Assembly: GCA_009783805.1 (NCBI GenBank)
Contig: WRCU01000092.1
Location: 1-6,396 of the forward strand
DNA: 6,396 nucleotides
Source: Oscillospiraceae bacterium
GTDB lineage: Bacteria; Bacillota; Clostridia; WRCU01
Reading direction: 5' to 3'
Position numbers and translations under genes: made by a program. How positions within the stretch are numbered: position 1 is the first letter of the stretch; each line of letters starts with the position of its first letter. Below the pieces are notes generated by a model. The model did no database searches and was not told the origin of the DNA. It saw nothing but the letters and a program-made list of their open reading frames with translations. Of this stretch, positions 1 to 4,902 are shown one piece after another.

Positions 1-512
1 CCCCCGCTCCCGATCGAATTAACGCACCCGCAGTGCCTCTGCATGTATAGGCCCATTGACCTCGCCTCCGCCTTCCCTTTCCGGTACCCTTCCCTGTAGT
101 CCGCGTAAAGGAACGGGACGCCGATGCGCCTATGCGCGTACCCGCCGATCGCCTTTATCAGCCCATGCCTTTGATACGGGCTGACCAGGAGGGACGTCGT
201 GAAGGCGTCATAGCCATTTTCCTTGGCATACTCCGCGGTGCGGATGAGCCTGACCATGTAGCAATAAGCGCACCTGTCGGCGAAGACCCCGCACGGCCGA
301 GCCCATCCGGCCTCGTCGCATCCCCCGACCTCCGCCAATGGGACGCCCAGGGACTCAGCCAGCATCCTGACGGATCCCAACCGGGCGGCGTATTCCGCCT
401 CCGGATGGATGTTCGGATTGTGGAAAAGCATGCCGACCTCATGTCCGCGCGCCAAGACCTTATACGGATACACGGCGCATGGTCCGCAGCATGCGTGCAT
501 CAGCAGCCTCAT
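1..512 (-). CDS. queH: Epoxyqueuosine reductase QueH (C-terminus cut by the window edge)
   Basis: QueH reduces epoxyqueuosine to queuosine in the wobble position of tRNAs with GUN anticodons, the last step of queuosine synthesis, using iron-sulfur chemistry instead of the cobalamin of QueG. The frame reads open from the ATG at 512 to the left edge, 170 codons without a stop. Seen in the translation: an N-terminal CCGPC (residues 8-12), HNPNIHP (31-37), C65 and C74, an RCAYCY motif (80-85), TTSLLVSPYQ (105-114), YADYREGYRKG (136-146) and CGC (161-163). This is the family order of cysteine motifs (old name DUF208), and the CGC motif normally lies close to the C-terminus, so only a few residues should be missing. 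No Shine-Dalgarno is visible; an extended -10 box ends 6 nt before the ATG, so the mRNA may be leaderless. A GTG two codons upstream (518) is an alternative start. It follows ruvB by 75 nt. Confidence 0.95.
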   Translation of the reverse strand, partial: MRLLMHACCGPCAVYPYKVLARGHEVGMLFHNPNIHPEAEYAARLGSVRMLAESLGVPLAEVGGCDEAGWARPCGVFADRCAYCYMVRLIRTAEYAKENGYDAFTTSLLVSPYQRHGLIKAIGGYAHRRIGVPFLYADYREGYRKGKAEARSMGLYMQRHCGCVNSIGSG

Positions 513-518
513 CGCCAC

Positions 519-527
519 ATTATACCA
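519..527 (-). promoter_or_regulatory. Extended -10 promoter of queH (TGG + TATAAT)
   Basis: On the minus strand TGG (527-525) is followed directly by a consensus TATAAT (524-519), an extended -10 element. No TTGACA-like hexamer lies 16-18 bp upstream, which is usual for extended -10 promoters. The expected transcription start, about 7 nt downstream of the -10, falls at about 512, the first base of the queH ATG. The promoter would let queH be expressed independently of the ruv genes. The match is seen; activity is inferred. Confidence 0.65.
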
Positions 528-533
528 AGGCTA

Positions 534-558
534 CCATAACGCGGCTGTTACATTATGG
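534..558. promoter_or_regulatory. Inverted repeat upstream of the queH promoter, possible operator
   Basis: Perfect 6-bp arms CCATAA and TTATGG (minus strand 558-553 and 539-534) flank a 13-bp spacer. Arm centres are 19 bp apart, near two helical turns, and the site covers about -22 to -46 relative to the predicted queH start, where a -35 box would be. This would suit a dimeric regulator. Short arms can occur by chance, and no regulator family is recognised from them. Confidence 0.3.
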
Positions 559-587
559 GATCAATTGGGTATCATCGGCGGTTCGGG

Positions 588-1625
588 TCACTCGCAAAGG
601 AGCATCTGCCCCCCGCCGACCCCGCCCTCCGGCGCATCCAACCCCAGATGCCTGTAGGCCAGCGCCGTAGCCACCCTGCCCTTGGGCGTTTTGTTTATGA
701 ACCCTAGCTGGAGGAGGTACGGCTCATAGACGTCCTCGATCGTGCCTTTGTCCTCCCCCGTCGAGGCGGCCAACGTCTCCAATCCGACGGGGCCCCCCCC
801 GAACTTGTGTATTATGCTTTCCAGTATCCCTTTATCGACCCCGTCGAGGCCGATGGGGTCGATCTCCAGCGCGTCCAGGCTGCGTTTCGCCACCTCCCCG
901 GTGACCGTCCCGTCCCCCCTCACCATGGCGAAGTCCCTTATCCTCCTCAGCAGCCTGTTGGCTATCCTCGGGGTCCCCCTGGCGCGGACGGCTATCTCGC
1001 CCGCCCCTTCGTCGCTCACCTGCACCCCCAGTATCCCGGCGGACCTCGCGACGATCCTCCTGAGCTCCTCCCTGGTGTACATCTCGAGCCTGTTCACGAC
1101 CCCGAACCTATCCCTGAGCGGGGAGCTGATGAGACCCGCCCTGGTCGTGGCGCCGATGAGCGTGAACTTGGGAAGCTCCAGCCTGATGGACCTGGCGCTG
1201 GGGCCCTTGCCCACGATTATGTCTATGGCGTAGTCCTCCATCGCCGTGTAGAGGATCTCCTCGACGTTCCTGTTCAGCCTGTGTATCTCGTCGATGAACA
1301 ATATCTCGTTGGCGCCTAGGTTGGTGAGGATGGCCGCTATGTCGCCGGCCTTCTCTATCGCGGGCCCGGACGTGATCCTCATCCCGACCCCCATCTCCCT
1401 CGCGATGACGCCCGCGAGCGTGGTCTTGCCCAAGCCCGGCGGGCCATAGAAGAGCGCGTGGTCCAGGGGCTCCGAGCGCAGCTTCGCGGCCTCGATGAAG
1501 ACGGTCAGGTTGCCCTTGACCTTCTCCTGCCCCAGGTACTCCGTAAAGCTCCTGGGCCTGAGCGTGGCCTCATCGGTATCCTCCGCCCGGATCTGCGCCC
1601 CCGCGAACCTGCCTTCCTCATCCAT
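588..1625 (-). CDS. ruvB: Holliday junction branch-migration ATPase RuvB
   Basis: RuvB is the AAA+ hexameric motor that works with RuvA to drive branch migration of Holliday junctions in the cytoplasm. The 345-residue product has LRP at 22-24, Walker A GPPGLGKT (61-68), Walker B LFIDE (109-113), sensor 1 GATT (158-161), the RDRFG segment (171-175) carrying the arginine finger, and a C-terminal winged-helix domain starting near the conserved FGGGPVGL. Length is normal for the family (about 330-350). The ATG at 1625 was chosen because it places LRP about 20 residues in, as in typical RuvB. A longer version from the ATG at 1673 would add 16 Ala/Gly-rich residues of no family character. The Shine-Dalgarno is weak (a GGGGGG run about 10 nt upstream), suggesting coupling to ruvA translation. 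It lies 66 nt after ruvA, in the same reading frame. The FGGG residues are encoded by a run of eight G (793-800). Confidence 0.98.
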   Translation of the reverse strand: MDEEGRFAGAQIRAEDTDEATLRPRSFTEYLGQEKVKGNLTVFIEAAKLRSEPLDHALFYGPPGLGKTTLAGVIAREMGVGMRITSGPAIEKAGDIAAILTNLGANEILFIDEIHRLNRNVEEILYTAMEDYAIDIIVGKGPSARSIRLELPKFTLIGATTRAGLISSPLRDRFGVVNRLEMYTREELRRIVARSAGILGVQVSDEGAGEIAVRARGTPRIANRLLRRIRDFAMVRGDGTVTGEVAKRSLDALEIDPIGLDGVDKGILESIIHKFGGGPVGLETLAASTGEDKGTIEDVYEPYLLQLGFINKTPKGRVATALAYRHLGLDAPEGGVGGGQMLLCE

Positions 1626-1691
1626 CCCCGACGCCCCCCAACGTAATGCCGCCCCCGCCCCGGCCAAAGCCATAACCGCCGCCGAAACGCC

Positions 1692-2300
1692 TCACCTGCC
1701 GCGGTCCATGAGCTTGAGCGCCTCGAACACCAGCGCCTCCACGCCCATCCCCTCCGCGTAGGCCGCATCGACCCCTTCGCGGCTGTCAATATATGAGTAG
1801 CCGAGCACGGCCAAGGCCGCGACCGCCTCATCCACCGCGGACGCGGAGGCCGGGCCGACGGCCGCGCCGCGGCTAGGCTCGGGCGGCGCGCCCATCTCCT
1901 TCCTCATCCTGTCCTTCAGCTCGATCACTATCTTCATGGCCGTCTTCAGGCCTATCCCATGGGCCTGCGATATGGCCTTTGCGTCCTCGTTCATTACGGC
2001 CATGCAGAACTTGGATGGGGGCAGCTCCGAAAGCACCGCCAAGGCCACCTTGGGACCGACCCCCGAAACCGATATGAGCATCCTGAACGCGTTCAGCTCG
2101 CCTTGCGTGTCGAACCCATATAGGGAGATCTCATCCTCCCTGACGTACAGGTGCGTGTAGAGCCTGACCTGCGCGCCCACCTCCCCTATACGCCGCAGCG
2201 TGGTTTGGGACGTGTTCACCATGAAGCCGACGCCGCCCACCTCTATGTGGACCTTGCCTATGTAGGCGGACTCGACGGTCCCTTTAATGAAAGCCAGCAT
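1692..2300 (-). CDS. ruvA: Holliday junction recognition protein RuvA
   Basis: RuvA binds the four-way junction as a tetramer, holds it square-planar and recruits RuvB. The 202-residue product shows the N-terminal OB domain (about 1-63) with the acidic-pin pair E55-D56 inside YVREDEISLYGF, and two helix-hairpin-helix motifs for backbone binding: SVSGVGPKVALAVL (77-90) and GIGLKTAMKIVIELK (115-129). A low-complexity linker around 135-155 leads to a small C-terminal domain III that contacts RuvB. The residue before the second GIG is His where many homologues have Pro. Length is typical (about 190-205). The ATG at 2300 was chosen because MLAFIKG matches the family N-terminus and an AAGGG lies 7 nt upstream. 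The 25 upstream in-frame residues would overlap the predicted promoter and look non-coding. It has its own predicted promoter in the spacer after ruvC and ends in a TGA in frame with ruvB. Confidence 0.98.
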   Translation of the reverse strand: MLAFIKGTVESAYIGKVHIEVGGVGFMVNTSQTTLRRIGEVGAQVRLYTHLYVREDEISLYGFDTQGELNAFRMLISVSGVGPKVALAVLSELPPSKFCMAVMNEDAKAISQAHGIGLKTAMKIVIELKDRMRKEMGAPPEPSRGAAVGPASASAVDEAVAALAVLGYSYIDSREGVDAAYAEGMGVEALVFEALKLMDRGR

Positions 2301-2329
2301 GGGGCGACCCTTCCCTTCCCGTGATCGTG

Positions 2330-2346
2330 CGGCCCCGTTCGGGCCG
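2330..2346 (-). other. Small stem-loop in the ruvA leader
   Basis: In the predicted 5' leader of ruvA, CGGCCC (2346-2341) and GGGCCG (2335-2330) can pair as a 6-bp GC-only stem with the loop GAACG. It ends 10 nt before the GGGAAGGGAAGG ribosome-binding tract. No U-tract follows, so it is not a terminator. It may shape ribosome access or mRNA stability, or simply reflect GC-rich composition. Confidence 0.35.
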
Positions 2347-2352
2347 GACGGT

Positions 2353-2364
2353 ACCGCGCGCGGT
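2353..2364. promoter_or_regulatory. 12-bp perfect palindrome just downstream of the ruvA start site
   Basis: ACCGCGCGCGGT reads the same on both strands. It lies at about +4 to +15 from the start site predicted for the ruvA promoter, where a repressor would block initiation. It does not resemble the Firmicutes LexA box (CGAAC-N4-GTTCG), so SOS control by that box is not supported here. It could also be chance in GC-rich DNA. Confidence 0.3.
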
Positions 2365-2373
2365 CCCGGCGTC

Positions 2374-2382
2374 ATTCTACCA
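2374..2382 (-). promoter_or_regulatory. Extended -10 promoter of ruvA (TGG + TAGAAT)
   Basis: On the minus strand TGG (2382-2380) precedes TAGAAT (2379-2374), one mismatch from TATAAT. As at queH, there is no recognisable -35 hexamer at 16-18 bp. The start would be near 2367, giving a leader of about 66 nt before the ruvA ATG. This fits the unusually wide 186-nt gap after ruvC and suggests that ruvA-ruvB can be transcribed separately from ruvC. Activity is inferred. Confidence 0.5.
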
Positions 2383-2387
2383 TTTGC

Positions 2388-2430
2388 GGCGGCCGAGCAT
2401 GGCCTAAGCCGTGGGGATCGGCTCGGCGCC
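2388..2430 (-). other. Imperfect stem-loop upstream of the ruvA promoter
   Basis: GGCGCCGAGC (2430-2421) can pair with GCTCGGCCGCC (2398-2388), 10 bp with one bulged base and a 22-nt loop. Its 5' arm is identical to the 3' arm of the stem-loop at the end of ruvC, so the two structures share sequence. It ends 5 nt before the extended -10 element of ruvA. There is no T-tract. Confidence 0.45.
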
Positions 2431-2474
2431 GTCCGCGGTCAGCGCCCGGCTGAGCAGGCCGCGGGGCGTCGCCC

Positions 2475-2505
2475 GCTCGGCGCCGCTCACCTTCCGGCGC
2501 CGAGC
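2475..2505 (-). repeat. Perfect 10-bp stem-loop spanning the ruvC stop codon
   Basis: GCTCGGCGCC (2505-2496) and GGCGCCGAGC (2484-2475) are perfect inverted repeats around an 11-nt loop that contains the ruvC TGA. The hairpin is very GC-rich but is followed by GGGCGACGCCCC, itself able to form a 4-bp hairpin, and not by a T-run. It is therefore not a classical intrinsic terminator. It could protect the mRNA 3' end, slow polymerase, or belong to a palindromic repeat. The inverted repeat is certain; its function is not known. Confidence 0.55.
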
Positions 2506-2981
2506 CGAGCCATTCCGTGCGAATGGTAGTGGCATATCGCCACGGCCAGGGCGTCGGCCGCGTCGTCAGGCTTCGGGATCGCCTCCAAGGCGAGCAAGGC
2601 CCTGACCATCCTCTGCACCTGCCCCTTGTCCGCGTTGCCGTAGCCCACGACGGCCTGCTTCACCTGCATGGGCGTGTACTCGCGGAGCTCCATGCCGCAA
2701 CCGTAGGCGGCAAGCATGGCCACCCCCCGGCCATGGCTGACGCCGATGGCCGTCTTGGCGTTCCTGCTGAAGAAGACCTCCTCTATGGCGCCTGTGTCAG
2801 GCTTGAACTCAGCGATGACGGAGGCCACGCGCTCGTGGATCACCGAAAGCCTCCTGGGAAGCGAGTCACCCGCATCCGTCCTTATCACGCCGTAAGCGAC
2901 GCACTTGATCCCGGCCCCCGCGCCTTGCACCAACCCATATCCGGTTATGGCGTAACCGGGGTCGATCCCCAACACCACCAT
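2487..2981 (-). CDS. ruvC: Crossover junction endodeoxyribonuclease RuvC
   Basis: RuvC is the dimeric, metal-dependent resolvase that nicks Holliday junctions symmetrically, acting with RuvAB. The 164-residue product has the RNase H-like fold markers: GIDPG (5-9) with catalytic D7, AIEEVFFSRN (65-74) with E67, and KPDDAADALA (137-146) with D140 and D143, which correspond to the four acidic residues of E. coli RuvC (D7, E66, D138, D141). A conserved QVKQAVVGYGNADKGQV segment lies at 106-122. Length is normal (about 160-175). The ATG at 2981 was chosen because it gives the family N-terminus MVVLGIDPG and has GGGGG 5-9 nt upstream. The TTG at 2999 would add six residues and has no Shine-Dalgarno. 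It follows recO by 68 nt, in which two small GC hairpins but no promoter-like AT-rich sequence are seen, so it is probably cotranscribed with recO. Confidence 0.98.
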   Translation of the reverse strand: MVVLGIDPGYAITGYGLVQGAGAGIKCVAYGVIRTDAGDSLPRRLSVIHERVASVIAEFKPDTGAIEEVFFSRNAKTAIGVSHGRGVAMLAAYGCGMELREYTPMQVKQAVVGYGNADKGQVQRMVRALLALEAIPKPDDAADALAVAICHYHSHGMARLGAGR

Positions 2982-3008
2982 CCTAACCCCCGATCCCAAT
3001 GAGGCGGC

Positions 3009-3047
3009 CGTCGGCCCGACGACGCCGCAAGGCAGGCCCTACGGGCC
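3009..3047 (-). other. Two small hairpins between recO and ruvC
   Basis: In the 68-nt gap the minus strand contains GGCCC-GTA-GGGCC (3047-3035) and CGTCG-GGC-CGACG (3021-3009), each a perfect 5-bp stem with a 3-nt loop. Neither is followed by a T-tract. They may stabilise or separate the recO and ruvC messages, or be a by-product of composition. Confidence 0.3.
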
Positions 3048-3049
3048 GG

Positions 3050-3799
3050 CTACGTTATCTTCCCTAGGAAGGCGAGCCTCCCATACTCCCTCTCCATCTT
3101 GTCGCACAGATACATGTGGGCGAACTCCGAAATCTCACGGAGGCAGTCGTCCGGTATCCCAACCCCGTATGCGCCTTTGCCCTCGGACCCGATTATCCTG
3201 GCGATGCCTGACGCGGCCCCCGGGGTCAGCGCGACCACCCTTCCCCCGGCCATGGCCCCGCCTAGGCAGCCGCCGCATAGGAAGGCGCTGCTCCCGAAGT
3301 CAAAGGCGCGCATGGGCCCCTTGGAGCCGCATAGGCCGCATAGGCCGGCCTCCGGCCGGTACCCGCTGACGCAGGCGGCCCGCATCTCGAATGCCGCCTT
3401 GACCGCCTCCGGGTCCCTGTCCGTCTTGTCCAGGAGGTGGAGCGCGTTCAGGAGGAGCGAAAGCAAGTCCTCATTCGGCTCCCCCTCCTGGGCGATGTCC
3501 ATGGCTATGTCGGCGAAGTGGCATGAGTAGGTCAGCTTTCGGAGGTCGTTGCGGAGCCCGTAGAAGCTTTCCGTGATGTCGCAGCCCCTGACGAAGGTCC
3601 GCTCACGCCCCTCAAAGACGGTATAGCGGCAATAGCAGAAGGGTTGGGTGCCGGCCGCCAAGGCGCCGCCCGCCTTCCTCGCCCTCTTGGCCATGCAGTC
3701 GATCAAGCCGACCTCATGGGTGAGCAGGGTCACGTACTTGTCGGACTCACCGAACTGGCTCTCCCTCAGCACTATCCCGCTCAGCGTGGCATCACGCAT
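3050..3799 (-). CDS. recO: DNA repair protein RecO
   Basis: RecO acts with RecR (and RecF) to remove SSB and load RecA on gapped single-stranded DNA, and anneals complementary strands. The 249-residue product begins MRDATLSGIVLRESQFGESD, the typical RecO N-terminal OB-fold start (domain about 1-80), followed by a helical domain. That domain carries a zinc knuckle with C154-x2-C157 and C175-x2-C178, as in Gram-positive and Deinococcus RecO. YRPEAGLC before the first CxxC is a family signature. Length is typical (about 240-255). The ATG at 3799 has GGAAGGAAGG 8 nt upstream, a strong ribosome-binding site. It starts 21 nt after lrgB, so it is probably in the same transcript as lrgAB, and it leads into ruvC, placing RecA loading next to junction resolution. 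The first CxxC is encoded by a 9-nt tandem duplication. Confidence 0.96.
   Translation of the reverse strand: MRDATLSGIVLRESQFGESDKYVTLLTHEVGLIDCMAKRARKAGGALAAGTQPFCYCRYTVFEGRERTFVRGCDITESFYGLRNDLRKLTYSCHFADIAMDIAQEGEPNEDLLSLLLNALHLLDKTDRDPEAVKAAFEMRAACVSGYRPEAGLCGLCGSKGPMRAFDFGSSAFLCGGCLGGAMAGGRVVALTPGAASGIARIIGSEGKGAYGVGIPDDCLREISEFAHMYLCDKMEREYGRLAFLGKIT
3329..3359 (-). repeat. 9-nt tandem duplication and 6-bp inverted repeat inside recO
   Basis: On the plus strand GCATAGGCC occurs twice in tandem (3329-3337, 3338-3346). It is followed by CCGGCC-TCC-GGCCGG (3345-3359), a perfect 6-bp inverted repeat. In the protein the tandem repeat encodes the GLCGLCG of the first zinc knuckle, so both cysteines and both leucines use the same codons. 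Confidence 0.6.
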
Positions 3800-3820
3800 C
3801 GTCCGCGCCTTCCTTCCGCC

Positions 3821-4510
3821 TTATCCTAATAAACCCACCAGCGGAGGGGCCAGCAATACGGTGACTATGCCGGCCACCCCGATCGCCAATCCGCTAGCGG
3901 ACCCTTCGGCCTCCCCCATCGCGACCGCCCTCGATGTGCCGATGGCGTGTGAGGACGTGCCGATCGCCAGCCCCCTGGCTATGGGGTCACGTATCCGCGC
4001 GGCCTTGAGGACCATGGGGGCCATGACGGACCCCAATACGCCGGTGCAGATGATCGCCAGGACCGTGACCGAAGGTATGCCCCCGATCCTCTCGGACAAA
4101 GCCGACCCTATGGGGGTGGTCACGGACTTCGGGACCAACGAAAGGTAGACCTCTTCGGCGCAGCCTGTCGTGACCTTTATGAGGTAGGCTAGAAAAAGCG
4201 AGCAGAGGCTGCCCATGGCTATCCCGAAGGCCATCGACGGCGCGTTCTTAAGTAAAAGCCCCCTTTTCCTGTAGACCGGCACCGCGAGCGCGACCGTGCA
4301 AGGCCCCAGGAACGATGAAACCATCTCCCCCCCGGCCATGTAGCCGTCCAGGCCGGCCTCCGTGACCGAGATGAACGCCGCCGCCACGGCGACGCCGACC
4401 AGGAGCGGGCTGAGGAGCGGGGATCCGATCCTGGCGCATAGCGCCGCGCCCAGCACGTACGCGCCTATCGTCAACGCTATTCCGTACAGCGGCGAGCCGA
4501 AGAACGCCAT
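3821..4510 (-). CDS. lrgB: LrgB/CidB-family membrane protein
   Basis: LrgB is the larger partner of the LrgA/LrgB pair. Family members have been described as modulators of murein hydrolase activity and autolysis, and in Bacillus subtilis the homologous pair (PftAB) takes up pyruvate. The 229-residue product is hydrophobic throughout, with several predicted membrane helices, and carries the family motifs LGPCTVALAVPVY (68-80), SLVPKSVTTPIG (124-135), GGIPSVT (143-149) and GTSSHAIGTSRA (184-195) with the His-Gly-Thr core. Length is typical (about 220-235). The ATG at 4510 comes 3 nt after the lrgA stop and has AAGGGGGG 7 nt upstream, so the two are translationally coupled. It ends at TAA 21 nt before recO. 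Which function applies, and the substrate, cannot be told from sequence. No LytTR-type regulator gene is visible nearby. Confidence 0.93.
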   Translation of the reverse strand: MAFFGSPLYGIALTIGAYVLGAALCARIGSPLLSPLLVGVAVAAAFISVTEAGLDGYMAGGEMVSSFLGPCTVALAVPVYRKRGLLLKNAPSMAFGIAMGSLCSLFLAYLIKVTTGCAEEVYLSLVPKSVTTPIGSALSERIGGIPSVTVLAIICTGVLGSVMAPMVLKAARIRDPIARGLAIGTSSHAIGTSRAVAMGEAEGSASGLAIGVAGIVTVLLAPPLVGLLG

Positions 4511-4513
4511 ACC

Positions 4514-4885
4514 CTATCCCCCCTTGCGCGTCCTGGCTTTCGTGATCAGGCCAGAGGCGAGCTCCGCCGACTTCCCGGCCACCGCCATGACGACCGCGGT
4601 GGACGCCGCGCAGGCCAGCAGGATCGGCAGCCAGCTCTCGGCCAGCAGGCCCATGTGCCTCATCACCCCGACCCCCGCCGGGATGAAGAAGAGGGGCATG
4701 TGGGAGACCAGGAAGTCGGCCGCCCCGGATACCTTCTCCGGCTTCACGAGGCCGGCGGCCAACGCGGCGAAAAGGAGGACCATGCCCGTGACGTTCCCGG
4801 AAAGCGGGAAGTACGGCACCTCGGCGAGCAGCTCCCCGGCCGCCGTGAACGCCAATATCACCATGAACTGGGACAGCATGGCCAA
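4514..4885 (-). CDS. lrgA: LrgA/CidA-family holin-like membrane protein
   Basis: This is the small partner of LrgB, a CidA/LrgA-type membrane protein compared with phage holins and, in some bacteria, part of a pyruvate transporter. Counting from the ATG at 4879, four hydrophobic segments are seen (about 4-21, 30-47, 60-76 and 84-102), with the family motifs PLSGNVTGMVLLF (25-37) and PLFFIPAGVGVM (62-73) and a basic C-terminus ending KARTRKGG. Length (121-123 residues) fits the family. Start: a TTG at 4885 sits 6 nt after a clear GGAGGG (4897-4892), while the ATG at 4879 is 12 nt away. The TTG is preferred on spacing, and the proteins differ by only two residues. A reading frame extending to 4939 overlaps the upstream gene and is not used. 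It begins 16 nt after the radical SAM gene, so all are probably one operon. Confidence 0.9.
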   Translation of the reverse strand: MAMLSQFMVILAFTAAGELLAEVPYFPLSGNVTGMVLLFAALAAGLVKPEKVSGAADFLVSHMPLFFIPAGVGVMRHMGLLAESWLPILLACAASTAVVMAVAGKSAELASGLITKARTRKGG

Positions 4886-4891
4886 AGGCCG

Positions 4892-4902
4892 CCCTCCCCC
4901 CC
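4892..4902 (-). promoter_or_regulatory. Ribosome-binding site of lrgA in a G-rich tract
   Basis: The minus strand reads GGGGGGGAGGG, beginning with the last base of the upstream TAG stop. GGAGGG (4897-4892) is 6 nt from the TTG at 4885 and 12 nt from the ATG at 4879, which argues for the TTG start. The seven-G run lies upstream of the core, so changes in its length would not alter the spacing to the start codon. Confidence 0.6.

Noticed and set aside
513..587. preQ1 riboswitch or other structured leader in front of queH
   Set aside because: The predicted start site leaves no leader, and the gap shows no preQ1 aptamer-like pseudoknot sequence.
132..657. Several plus-strand frames and a minus-strand frame (158-442) overlapping queH
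   Set aside because: They overlap the queH frame, which carries all the expected cysteine motifs; their own translations are low-complexity and unlike any family.
742..1319. Plus-strand frames of 163 and 170 codons opposite ruvB
   Set aside because: They are shadows of ruvB, whose Walker A, Walker B and winged-helix regions are intact on the other strand.
2301..2375. Upstream extension of ruvA by 25 residues from the ATG at 2375
   Set aside because: That ATG overlaps the predicted -10 box, the added residues do not resemble RuvA, and the ATG at 2300 has a good ribosome-binding site and the family N-terminus.
2301..2486. SOS (LexA) box upstream of ruvA
   Set aside because: Only one GAAC half-site (2340-2337) was found, with no correctly spaced GTTC partner.
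2401..2505. Rho-independent terminator after ruvC
   Set aside because: Strong GC hairpins exist, but none is followed by a T-tract on the transcribed strand.
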